A stretch of DNA of 14,194 bases from an uncultured Erysipelotrichaceae bacterium (GCA_946621045.1 CAMOOA010000019.1:1-14194), one strand, 5' to 3'; shown: positions 1 through 7,478, counted from the first letter of the stretch. Notes: generated from the sequence alone by a model not told the origin. Made by a program: numbers and translations.

Positions 1-33
1 AGTCTGATATGTCAGCTGCGAATTATAACGTTA

Positions 34-39
34 TATAAT
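34..39 (+). promoter_or_regulatory. -10 element of the cardiolipin synthase operon
   Basis: A perfect TATAAT lies six bases before the ATG at 46, in an AT-rich stretch. Transcription from it would start at about 46, leaving essentially no leader. I see no convincing -35 hexamer at 16-18 bases upstream. An additional promoter before the window start cannot be excluded. Confidence 0.5.
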
Positions 40-45
40 ATATAC

Positions 46-1578
46 ATGCGTCGATTGAAGAAGATTGTTGCGAGCAGAATGCCGCTGCTTGCGGTTCTCG
101 TGATCCTGCAGATTCTGCTTCTGCTTTCCGGTATCTACCGGGCAACGCTTTACTACAGTCTGAGCTGGCTGATCAACATTCTGGCATTTGTTCTGGTGAT
201 CTACGTCATAAACAAGGATGAAGACAGTTCGTACAAGATCGGCTGGTGTTTTGTGATTCTGGCATTTCCGTTACTCGGCAGTGTTCTTTTTCTGCTGTGC
301 TTCGGACGGAAAATGCCGAAGCGGCTTGCCAACGGCACAATTGAAGCGGATGCACGCATGCGCGGCCTTCTGAAACAGGACCCGTCCATCAAGGAAAAAC
401 TGGAGAGGGAACACCCCCATATCAACAAGATCTTTTCGCAGGGACTGCGGCTTTCCGGCTTTCCGATCTATCAGAATACGGCAGTCACCTATTTCAACAG
501 CGGTGAGGAGTTCTTTCCGGTTTTTCTGGAGGAACTGAAGAAGGCAAAACAGTTTATCTTCCTGGAATACTACATTATCGGCACCGGCTGGCTCTGGGAC
601 CAGACGCTGGAAGTCCTGAAACAGAAGGCTGCCGAAGGAGTTGAAGTAAAGATTATCTATGATGACTTCGGATGCACGCTGTCTCTGCCGCGCCGGTATG
701 ACCGGTATCTGAATTCCCTCGGCATTGAAGCGTACCGGTTCAACCGGATGCGGGCAGCGCTGCTGGTCACGATGAACAACCGCGATCACCGCAAGATCTG
801 TGTCATTGACAATGAAACCGGGTTTACCGGCGGGCTCAACCTGTCCGATGAGTATGTGAATAAAATCAGCCCCTACGGATACTGGCGCGATTCCGCGGTC
901 ATGGTAAAAGGGGAGGCGGTCCGCTCCATGACGGTCATGTTTCTCGGCATGTACTCCTATCTGAAGAAGGATGAGTCGGAAATCGACTACAGCCGCTACC
1001 TCCCGTATCATACCTGTGAGGGAAGACCGGATACGTACTATCAGCCGTTCAGCGATACGCCGACGGATGATGCGGATACCGGACTTTCCATACATGCAAA
1101 CCTTGTGAATTACGCAAAGAAGTATATTTACATCGATACGCCTTATCTGGTTCTGAATAATGATATGATGTCTGCGTTATGCCGGGCTTCAATGAGCGGT
1201 GTGGATGTGCGGATCATTGTGCCGGAGATTCCGGACAAGAAGACCGTTTATCAGATCACACAGTCCAATTTTGCCAAGCTGATTCATTCCGGCGTGCGCA
1301 TCTACCGGTACACCCCCGGGTTCAATCACCGGAAGAATATCGTCTGTGATGACGAAGTATGTCTTGTGGGGTCGGTCAATACGGATTACCGGAGCTATTA
1401 CATGCAGTTTGAGGCAGGAATTCTGATGCGGGATACCGAACTCGCCAGGGAGCTTCGGAGATCCTTTGAAGCAGGACTGCAGGAATCACGGGAAGTGACG
1501 AAGGAACAGTGCAGGAACACCAATCTGATCGTACGGATGTTCCGCGGGGTTCTCAACCTGCTTGCGCCGCTGTTCTGA
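46..1578 (+). CDS. cls: Cardiolipin synthase, two-HKD phospholipase D family
   Basis: This membrane enzyme is predicted to condense two phosphatidylglycerol molecules into cardiolipin and glycerol. At 510 residues it has the usual bacterial Cls length. Hydrophobic segments lie at about residues 13-30, 41-56 and 66-86 (PLDc_N region). Two HxKxxxxD catalytic motifs follow: H248-K250-D255 (HRKICVID, then GGLNLSDEY) and H428-K430-D435 (HRKNIVCD, then GSVNTDYRS). Both are intact, so the enzyme should be active. The start at 46 fits the family, whose proteins begin with a short basic stretch before the first membrane helix. No Shine-Dalgarno precedes it; a -10 box does. It is the first gene of a four-gene operon, with the amidase start only 13 bases after its stop. 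The paralogue type cannot be told from sequence alone. Confidence 0.93.
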   Translation: MRRLKKIVASRMPLLAVLVILQILLLLSGIYRATLYYSLSWLINILAFVLVIYVINKDEDSSYKIGWCFVILAFPLLGSVLFLLCFGRKMPKRLANGTIEADARMRGLLKQDPSIKEKLEREHPHINKIFSQGLRLSGFPIYQNTAVTYFNSGEEFFPVFLEELKKAKQFIFLEYYIIGTGWLWDQTLEVLKQKAAEGVEVKIIYDDFGCTLSLPRRYDRYLNSLGIEAYRFNRMRAALLVTMNNRDHRKICVIDNETGFTGGLNLSDEYVNKISPYGYWRDSAVMVKGEAVRSMTVMFLGMYSYLKKDESEIDYSRYLPYHTCEGRPDTYYQPFSDTPTDDADTGLSIHANLVNYAKKYIYIDTPYLVLNNDMMSALCRASMSGVDVRIIVPEIPDKKTVYQITQSNFAKLIHSGVRIYRYTPGFNHRKNIVCDDEVCLVGSVNTDYRSYYMQFEAGILMRDTELARELRRSFEAGLQESREVTKEQCRNTNLIVRMFRGVLNLLAPLF

Positions 1579-1591
1579 TACAGGAATGGAA

Positions 1592-2356
1592 ATGAAACGA
1601 ACGAAACGAAGAAGATTAAAACTGCGGGTATTTATCCTGATGTGTTCCTTTATGGTGGCAGCGCTTGCGCTGACGGTCTTTCTTCTGCTTACGCCGGGAA
1701 ACCGGCCGCAGGAAACCGGAACGGTTCCGGAGGAATCCGCGGAGGAGAAGGAGCCGGATACCTTTACTTCCGACTTCTGGGTGAATAATGTGGAAATCAG
1801 CTCTGCCGGGGGAGTGCCGGTCATTCACAGCTACGTGCCGTGGGGAAGCCCGCGGCGGCCGGGTGAGGTGCGTGAGATTCACTATCTCACGATCCATGAG
1901 ACGGATAACCGCAGTTCCGGCGCTGACTCCGAGGCGCATAACTCTCTGCTGGTCAATGATGTGACAAACAGCACCGGCTGGCATTATACCGTTGATGATC
2001 ATGTGATCTACCATAATATCCCCGACAATGAAATCGGCTGGAATGCGGGAGACAACCGTACGAAGCTCGGCGGCAACATCAACGGCATCGGCATTGAAAT
2101 GTGCGTGAATCTGACCAATGACTATGAACAGACGCTCCGCAACACGGCTGCGCTTGCGGCGGAACTTCTGGTTACCTATGATCTTGATGTCGACGCAGTG
2201 CGTCTCCATCAGGACTTCATGGATAAGATCTGTCCGCACCGTCTGATTTCCGAGGGACGTGTGGAACAGTTCTATCAGATGATCCGGGATGAATACTCGG
2301 AGCTTCTCAGACAACAGATTAAAGATGCAGTTAAGCGAGGTATACAACATGAGTGA
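1592..2356 (+). CDS. Membrane-anchored N-acetylmuramoyl-L-alanine amidase (amidase_2, XlyA/CwlA type)
   Basis: Predicted zinc amidase that cuts the bond between N-acetylmuramic acid and L-alanine in peptidoglycan. The 254-residue product starts with a basic stretch (MKRTKRRRLK) and one hydrophobic segment at about 12-34, so it is probably anchored outside the membrane. An acidic linker (about 41-60) follows, then the amidase_2 domain at about 95-230. By analogy with T7 lysozyme and XlyA, the zinc ligands are H102 (IHETDN), H206 (LHQDF) and C214 (ICPHRL). WHYTVDD at 130-136 and IGIEMCVN are also typical of the family. I chose 1592 because AGGA at 1582-1585 is six bases upstream; in-frame TTG 1562 and ATG 1586 are less well placed. 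No cell-wall-binding repeats are present. Its end overlaps the phospholipase start by eight bases (ATGAGTGA), suggesting translational coupling. Confidence 0.9.
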   Translation: MKRTKRRRLKLRVFILMCSFMVAALALTVFLLLTPGNRPQETGTVPEESAEEKEPDTFTSDFWVNNVEISSAGGVPVIHSYVPWGSPRRPGEVREIHYLTIHETDNRSSGADSEAHNSLLVNDVTNSTGWHYTVDDHVIYHNIPDNEIGWNAGDNRTKLGGNINGIGIEMCVNLTNDYEQTLRNTAALAAELLVTYDLDVDAVRLHQDFMDKICPHRLISEGRVEQFYQMIRDEYSELLRQQIKDAVKRGIQHE

Positions 2357-3257
2357 AAAAACAGGACTGGTGCTGGAAGGCGGCGGTGTCCGCGGTGCGT
2401 TTACCGCCGGCGCATGCAAGTGGCTGGTGGAAAACGGAATCCGCTTTGACTACAGTGTCGGCATTTCAAGCGGCGCCGTATATCAGACATGCTATGAGCT
2501 GGGCGATACGGAGACGATGGAGAAGATCTGCTGCAACTATGCATGCACAAAAGATGCCGTCGGTATTCAGGCACTGCTTCATGAAGGCTATTATGTCGCA
2601 TATAAAAAACTGTTCCGGGAAGATCTGCTCGGCAAGGAACATTTTTCCGTCCGGAAACTTCGGGAAGAAAACCGCAACATGGAAATCGGATGTTATGACC
2701 TTGAACAGGGGAAGACCATCTTCTTCAATGCGTCCGATCTCGATGATGAAATGGAACTCCTGCGCGCTTCCTGCTCGCTTCCGATCGCAGCCCCGATCGT
2801 TGACTTCAAGGGCCACCGTCTGCTGGACGGCGGCATTACAAAAATGATTCCCATCGAGCGTGCGGTGGAACAGGGCTGCACGAAAACGGTCATCATTACG
2901 ACCAAGCCGAAGGATTATGTGCGCAAGCCGGCATCCCTGTTTGTAAAGATCCTCATGCGGATTGTCTATCCGCAGTATCCGTGCGTCCTGCGGGATTACA
3001 AGGTCCGCCATCTGAATTACTACAAGCAGATCGGACTCATCAATCAGCTGGTAGAGGAAAACAAGGCAGTCATGATCTATCCGTCGAGAACGATCAAGGT
3101 CAGCCGCTGGAAAGGCGACCCGGAAAAATGCCGGGAACTCTTTGAACTCGGTTATCAGGATATGGAAGCACGCAGAGATGAGATCATGCGCATGGTCGGG
3201 ACTTCACCGGCATCCCAGGTGATTCTTCCGAAAGAGAAAGTGAAGGCGGAAGTATGA
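2349..3257 (+). CDS. Patatin-like phospholipase family protein
   Basis: Predicted serine esterase or lipase of the patatin/RssA-YjjU group, acting on phospholipid or another acyl ester with a Ser-Asp dyad. The 302-residue product has the glycine-rich oxyanion loop GGGVRG (11-16), the nucleophile motif GISSG with S40, and the catalytic aspartate in DGG (D160). All key residues are present. There is no signal peptide, so it should be cytosolic or peripheral at the membrane. The start at 2349 is supported by GAGGT at 2337-2341 and by the family's usual beginning just before the first beta strand; a longer in-frame ATG at 2289 lies inside the amidase gene. It overlaps the upstream amidase by eight bases and the downstream phosphatase by four (ATGA). 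The true substrate cannot be read from the sequence. Confidence 0.9.
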   Translation: MSEKTGLVLEGGGVRGAFTAGACKWLVENGIRFDYSVGISSGAVYQTCYELGDTETMEKICCNYACTKDAVGIQALLHEGYYVAYKKLFREDLLGKEHFSVRKLREENRNMEIGCYDLEQGKTIFFNASDLDDEMELLRASCSLPIAAPIVDFKGHRLLDGGITKMIPIERAVEQGCTKTVIITTKPKDYVRKPASLFVKILMRIVYPQYPCVLRDYKVRHLNYYKQIGLINQLVEENKAVMIYPSRTIKVSRWKGDPEKCRELFELGYQDMEARRDEIMRMVGTSPASQVILPKEKVKAEV

Positions 3258-4072
3258 TCCGGCTGATCGCAAGTGACCTTGACGGCACGATCATCAATGA
3301 ACACAACGGATGTGATCCTTCCGTTGCCGAAGCGATTGCGCATTACCGCAGCTGCGGCGTACGCTTTGCGGTATGCAGCGGAAGGCCGATCGATTCCCTG
3401 ACACCGCTTCTGGAAGGCTGGGGTCTTGCGGATCAGGCGGACTATATCATCGGCTCCAACGGCGGAGAGGTGCTGGAAACCGCAACCGGAAAACGGCAGA
3501 GCGCCTATATGCTTGAGCCGGAGGTACTGCGGGATATCATTGATATCTATGAACCGATGGGGCTGGTTTCCACGCTGTATGACGGTACGACGCTTTACGT
3601 GTCCCGCAAAACACCGGGAACCGATGTGGTCGCTGACCGGATCGGCGTGCAGTGCATCGAAGCGGATGTGCGGTCGATGACGGTAAAGCCGGAACTGAAG
3701 GTCATGTTTGTGGTGGAACCGTCCCGCATGGAAGAAGCGGAGCGGTATGCCGCGTCACATCCGGATCCCCGTTTCAATGCATTCCGCACAGCGCCGGATC
3801 TGCTGGAATTCTCGCATCCGCTGCTCGCAAAGGATGTCGGTATCCGGATCATCGGAGCGATGATGCATGTAACGGAAGATGAAATCATGGCATTCGGCGA
3901 TACGACGAATGATATTGCCATGCTGGAGTATGTAAAATACGGCGTTGCCATGGAAAACGGAACCGATGACGCAAAGCAGGCTGCCTGGAAGTGTGCTCCG
4001 GCTGTCAATGAACAGGGGTTTGCGCGCTTTCTGAGAGCGCATCTGACAGACAGTCTTGAGGTAACTGAGTGA
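3254..4072 (+). CDS. Cof-type HAD-IIB family hydrolase
   Basis: Predicted magnesium-dependent phosphatase of the haloacid dehalogenase superfamily, the class that dephosphorylates sugar phosphates, FMN-type cofactors or similar small molecules. The 272-residue length is typical. All four HAD motifs are visible: SDLDGT with nucleophile D8 and acid D10, CSGR with S42, K193 (LLAKDVG), and FGDTTND with D216 and D220. The region between motifs II and III (about 80-190) is the C2 cap that sets specificity. The ATG overlaps the phospholipase stop as ATGA, so it is the last gene of the operon and probably translationally coupled. A hairpin terminator begins seven bases after its stop. Substrate is unknown; HAD-IIB assignment is firm, function is generic. 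Confidence 0.9.
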   Translation: MIRLIASDLDGTIINEHNGCDPSVAEAIAHYRSCGVRFAVCSGRPIDSLTPLLEGWGLADQADYIIGSNGGEVLETATGKRQSAYMLEPEVLRDIIDIYEPMGLVSTLYDGTTLYVSRKTPGTDVVADRIGVQCIEADVRSMTVKPELKVMFVVEPSRMEEAERYAASHPDPRFNAFRTAPDLLEFSHPLLAKDVGIRIIGAMMHVTEDEIMAFGDTTNDIAMLEYVKYGVAMENGTDDAKQAAWKCAPAVNEQGFARFLRAHLTDSLEVTE

Positions 4073-4078
4073 AAACTG

Positions 4079-4107
4079 CGCATTGTCACATGAGGGCAAT
4101 GCGTTTT
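4079..4107 (+). terminator. Intrinsic terminator of the cls-to-HAD operon
   Basis: CGCATTG (4079-4085) pairs perfectly with CAATGCG (4097-4103) across an 11-base loop and is followed by TTTTGTTTT. The stem could extend through AAAA 4072-4075 and TTTT with a small bulge. It lies immediately after the phosphatase stop. Its T tract runs into the -10 element of the next gene. Confidence 0.75.
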
Positions 4108-4111
4108 GTTT

Positions 4112-4120
4112 TGGTATAAT
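4112..4120 (+). promoter_or_regulatory. Extended -10 promoter of the deaminase-family gene
   Basis: TGGTATAAT is an exact extended -10 (TGnTATAAT). No good -35 is seen at normal spacing; TTGTCA at 4083-4088 is 26 bases away and sits in the terminator stem. The predicted start near 4127 leaves a leader of only about 12 bases, which nevertheless holds a full GGAGGT ribosome-binding site at 4130-4135. Confidence 0.75.
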
Positions 4121-4138
4121 CGAACAAACGGAGGTGCT

Positions 4139-6604
4139 ATGGAACCGTTCGGTACATTTTATCTCGATAAGGAAAAAGACATCATTGTAGATCTGTCCCT
4201 GGAAAACGGAGAACTGTTTTATGTGCTCCGGACTCCGAATCACCGGACCGGAAATCTGATCCGCAATCTGGCAAAACTGTGCGATCTTCATCTGTCCAAG
4301 GATGATCACGATCTGCTTGTGATCCGCGGCACGGTGCCGAGTTATTTTGATACGTACAACCGGCTGATTTATATCTTCCGGCTCGGCAACACAAAGGTTG
4401 CGAATATTTATCCGGACGGAAGAATCGAAATGAAAGCCGCCATTCCGTCGGTCTCCAAGACGCTGATGTCGCAGACAAAGCATTACACGCTGGACATCGC
4501 GCGCACCATTGTAAAGACCTATATCCGTACGGAGGTGAAATTTCATTCCGATCTGCATACCCATATGAATGCAAATCTTTCGCCGGATATCCTGATTGCG
4601 CTCGGCATCATGCATCAGATCCGCTATCCGCTGTACTACATCAAAAAACTGAATCTCCGTCTGACCACAGAACAGATGCAGTATCTGGTGATGCAGCGCA
4701 GGGAAACGGAAAAGCAGTTTCACAACAGCATGCTTACCGGCAAGTATCTCAACCGCAGAATCGACGATAACACCTCGATCAATTTTGCCCGTCTGATTCT
4801 TGAGAATCCAAAAGACAGCGCATACAACATTGCCCGCATCCGCACGTCGCTTGCGGTGCTGAAAGACGGACAGGCAGTGTTTTCGAATCTTGAAAAAGTA
4901 TATCTGTACCGCTACGTATTTACCAAAGGCGTCGCTTCAGACACACCGTATCCGATCACTTCGTTTGAAGGGGTCGGGGACCCGGATGTTGTTTCCGTGC
5001 TGAAAACAATTCAGAAAGACCGCAGTCATAAAACCTACCGGAAGAATACGCTGTTTCAGGACAAGCTGCTGTGGATCGCACGCAGTTACGCCGCGCGGGG
5101 AATCACCTATGCGGAAATATCCGATACGTCGCTTGTAAAGCCGGACATGGCCCCGAAGGTTCTTGCGGAGATTCATGCGGTCATGCCTGCCGTCACAAGG
5201 GAAACCGGTGTGACACTGCGCTTTCTTGCGGCTGTGCGCCGGATTCCGCTGACGATTGTCAGGGATTCCGTAACGGCAGCGGATTATCTGAAGGAGAATC
5301 TTCGCGTTCTGCATGCGGTGGCGGAGGATCCGTATGTGGCCGGATGTGACATTGTCGGAGAAGAGATCAATGACATCCGGGAACTGGCTCCGTTTATCCG
5401 CGAAGTGACGAGCCTTGCCCAGCGTGTACCTTCCTTTGTGATCCGTATTCATGCGGGTGAAAATGACAGCCTCAGAGACAATGTCGCAAACTCCATCGCC
5501 TGTGTGAAAAATGCACTGCGTCCCGGACAGAAGATGCCTCAGGTGCGCATCGGCCACGGTCTGTATACCGCAAATCTTTCCGGCAGAAAGGGAAAGAAAC
5601 TGTTAAAGGATATTCTGGACAGCCATGTCATTCTGGAGTTTCAGATTACATCCAACGTGCGTCTGAACAATCTCAACACACTGAAAAAACACCCGCTGAA
5701 GGAATACCTTGCGGCGGGGATCTCATGCGTGCAGGGAACCGACGGCGGCGCACTGTACGGCACCGACTCCGTAGATGAACAGCTTTCACTCGAAAAACTT
5801 CTGAATCTCAGTTTTGATGAGATGCGCCAGATGCGGAAAGCGGAAGACGGGATCATCGCCTCCAGCATGGAAGCCTTCCGGAAAAAGAAGGAGGCATTCC
5901 GGCGCAGCTGCGGAAAAGAAGCCGTAAGCACCTATTATCAGGAACGGATCAAAGCTTCGTCCGTGATTTCGGGTCCGCTGCTCAGCGCTGCGGTCCGCTA
6001 TGATTCCTCTGCGGAACTTCAGAAACGCATCCGGACACTGCCGGAAGACAAATATCCGATCGTCATTGCCGGCGGCAGTTTCAACAATGATATTCATTCC
6101 ACCAAGGTCCGCAGCGACTGTGTGGAGCTGATTGACCGGATGGTGGAGGAACTGGATCCGTCAAAGGTCTTCTTTGTGGTAGGCGACAAGCTGAACGGTT
6201 ATGAACGCTATCTGATCCGGCAGTGCAGGGGAAGGTTTGACATCTTTGCGATCATTCCGACGATGATCAGCGGCTACGAGCGAAACAAGCTGATCGAAAG
6301 TCAGGTAAATGTGGTGATTTCCATTGAACCGACCGGAATGGGACTGTACAAGAGCTTTGCCTATGAGATCTTCAAGCGCAGGCCGTCCACGGTTGTCGCA
6401 TTTGACGGCAACGCTTCCGGCGCCAATCTGATTCAGGAGGCGAAAAACGGCCGCTATAAAGCACAGATATTTGTCAGTGAAGCTTCCCGCGGGCTTCGTC
6501 CGAAGGCGGAATCGCTGCGCGGATATGTCCGTCTGTTCGGACCGAAGGATGATATCCTGCCGGAAATCAGGGAGCGGATTGAACCGGCCGAAGAAAGTGA
6601 ATGA
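4139..6604 (+). CDS. Adenosine-deaminase-superfamily protein with Rossmann-like C-terminal domain
   Basis: An 821-residue protein, more than twice the length of ordinary adenosine deaminase (about 330-350). Deaminase motifs in order are SDLHTHMNANLSPD (H140, H142), ITYAEIS (about 322-328), DIVGEE (404-409), IHAGE (H438, E441), RIGHG (H473), ITSNVRLN (503-510) and QGTDGG (D535). These match the zinc ligands and catalytic residues of ADA, but the second Asp of the usual TDD is G536. About 100 extra residues separate HxH from the next conserved strand. Residues 1-130 are unrecognised. Residues about 638-800 look like a nucleotide-binding Rossmann/SLOG-type fold (IVIAGGS, FFVVGD, VVISIE, TVVAFDG), which is inference. 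It is probably cytosolic. The start at 4139 is set by GGAGGT at 4130-4135; an in-frame ATG at 4106 lies upstream of the promoter's likely start point. It stands alone between terminators. Hydrolytic deamination of a purine or related compound is likely; the substrate is unknown. Confidence 0.85.
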   Translation: MEPFGTFYLDKEKDIIVDLSLENGELFYVLRTPNHRTGNLIRNLAKLCDLHLSKDDHDLLVIRGTVPSYFDTYNRLIYIFRLGNTKVANIYPDGRIEMKAAIPSVSKTLMSQTKHYTLDIARTIVKTYIRTEVKFHSDLHTHMNANLSPDILIALGIMHQIRYPLYYIKKLNLRLTTEQMQYLVMQRRETEKQFHNSMLTGKYLNRRIDDNTSINFARLILENPKDSAYNIARIRTSLAVLKDGQAVFSNLEKVYLYRYVFTKGVASDTPYPITSFEGVGDPDVVSVLKTIQKDRSHKTYRKNTLFQDKLLWIARSYAARGITYAEISDTSLVKPDMAPKVLAEIHAVMPAVTRETGVTLRFLAAVRRIPLTIVRDSVTAADYLKENLRVLHAVAEDPYVAGCDIVGEEINDIRELAPFIREVTSLAQRVPSFVIRIHAGENDSLRDNVANSIACVKNALRPGQKMPQVRIGHGLYTANLSGRKGKKLLKDILDSHVILEFQITSNVRLNNLNTLKKHPLKEYLAAGISCVQGTDGGALYGTDSVDEQLSLEKLLNLSFDEMRQMRKAEDGIIASSMEAFRKKKEAFRRSCGKEAVSTYYQERIKASSVISGPLLSAAVRYDSSAELQKRIRTLPEDKYPIVIAGGSFNNDIHSTKVRSDCVELIDRMVEELDPSKVFFVVGDKLNGYERYLIRQCRGRFDIFAIIPTMISGYERNKLIESQVNVVISIEPTGMGLYKSFAYEIFKRRPSTVVAFDGNASGANLIQEAKNGRYKAQIFVSEASRGLRPKAESLRGYVRLFGPKDDILPEIRERIEPAEESE

Positions 6605-6636
6605 AAACATGAGCCTGTGTGACGGGCTCATGTTTT
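6604..6636. terminator. Bidirectional terminator between convergent genes
   Basis: AAAACATGAGCC (6604-6615) pairs perfectly with GGCTCATGTTTT (6625-6636) across a nine-base loop, giving T-rich ends in both directions. It directly follows the deaminase stop on the plus strand and contains the stop codon (6628-6630) of the convergent TtcA-like gene. Confidence 0.85.
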
Positions 6637-7476
6637 GTCATCGTCATAAGTTTCCAGAAAACTGTGCATCGTGCCGTCCAGCTTGTATCCCGGAAAGGTG
6701 TCCAGCTGAACCGCATGAACCGCCCGGAAGATGTTTCCTTCGATCTCCGGGTTTGTTTTCTTCAGCTCTCGGATCAGCTGTTTGGCTTCTTTCCGTTTCG
6801 ATGTTGTTTCCCGGTTTTCCTGCGCATTGGCTTCCGTGAATTTGCAGGCACACTGGATGAATTCGAGACCGTTGTACCGGCACCAGTCCTCAATCGCCTG
6901 TTCTTTGATGCAGTACATCGGACGGATCAGTTCCATTCCCGGAAAGTTTTCGCTGTGCGCCTTGGGAATCAGGGCATCGATCTTGCTGGCATACATCATC
7001 GAAACCAGTACGGTTTCGATCACATCGTTCATGTGGTGGCCCAGGGCAATTTTGTTGCAGCCGAGTTCCTTTGCCCGGTTGTAGAGATGACCGCGCCGCA
7101 TTCTCGCGCAGAGATAGCAGGGATTTCGCGGCTGGCTGTTTGCTACGCGGAAGATATTCGTCTCGAAGACTTCGACCGGGATTTCAAGAAGAGCGGCATT
7201 TTCCGCAATCTTCTGCCGGTTTCGTTCGCTGTATCCGGGATCCATGACAATAAACCGCAGTTCAAACGGAATCTCAGAATGCCGCTTCAGCTCCTGAAAC
7301 AGCTTTGCCATGCACATGGAGTCCTTCCCGCCGGAAATACATACCGCAATGCGGTCATTCGGCTGAATCAGCTCATATTCGGATATCGCATTCAGGAACG
7401 GTGCCCACAGCTCTTTCCGGTATTTGCGGATGATGCTGCGCTCAATGCTCTGAATGCGTGTCAGTTCTCTGCTCAT
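6628..7476 (-). CDS. ttcA: TtcA-like tRNA 2-thiocytidine biosynthesis protein
   Basis: Predicted ATP-dependent sulfurtransferase of the TtcA/TtuA PP-loop family, which adds sulfur to a tRNA base (s2C32 in the case of TtcA) using an iron-sulfur cluster. Counting from the chosen start the protein has 282 residues. The PP-loop SGGKDS is at 48-53, CYLC (C120, C123) precedes RMRRGHLY, GHHMNDVIET is at 146-155, and a CAC motif (C209, C211) supplies the later cluster cysteine. These are the family's usual marks. An in-frame ATG at 7578 would add 34 residues without family resemblance and would reach into the promoter of the divergent lipoprotein gene, so I prefer 7476. No Shine-Dalgarno precedes it; a TAAACT box ends eight bases upstream. 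The exact tRNA target in this organism is not shown by the sequence. Confidence 0.82.
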   Translation of the reverse strand: MSRELTRIQSIERSIIRKYRKELWAPFLNAISEYELIQPNDRIAVCISGGKDSMCMAKLFQELKRHSEIPFELRFIVMDPGYSERNRQKIAENAALLEIPVEVFETNIFRVANSQPRNPCYLCARMRRGHLYNRAKELGCNKIALGHHMNDVIETVLVSMMYASKIDALIPKAHSENFPGMELIRPMYCIKEQAIEDWCRYNGLEFIQCACKFTEANAQENRETTSKRKEAKQLIRELKKTNPEIEGNIFRAVHAVQLDTFPGYKLDGTMHSFLETYDDDKT

Positions 7477-7478
7477 AT

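Noticed and set aside
1562..1591. TTG and ATG alternatives for the amidase start
   Set aside because: TTG 1562 overlaps cls without a ribosome-binding site, and ATG 1586 is directly adjacent to the AGGA that is well spaced for ATG 1592.
2289..2348. Upstream in-frame ATG of the patatin-like protein
   Set aside because: It is inside the amidase gene; the ATG at 2349 has GAGGT at good spacing and the typical family N-terminus.
4079..4103. CATTG/CAATG stem considered as a regulatory operator
   Set aside because: Position after a stop codon and the T tract that follows are fully explained by intrinsic termination.
4106..4138. Upstream in-frame ATG of the deaminase-family gene
   Set aside because: It lies before the predicted transcription start, has no ribosome-binding site, and would translate the -10 and Shine-Dalgarno region.
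3755..4723. 322-codon minus-strand open frame across the HAD/deaminase junction
   Set aside because: It is antisense to two motif-supported genes and spans their terminator and promoter, so it is a shadow of codon bias.
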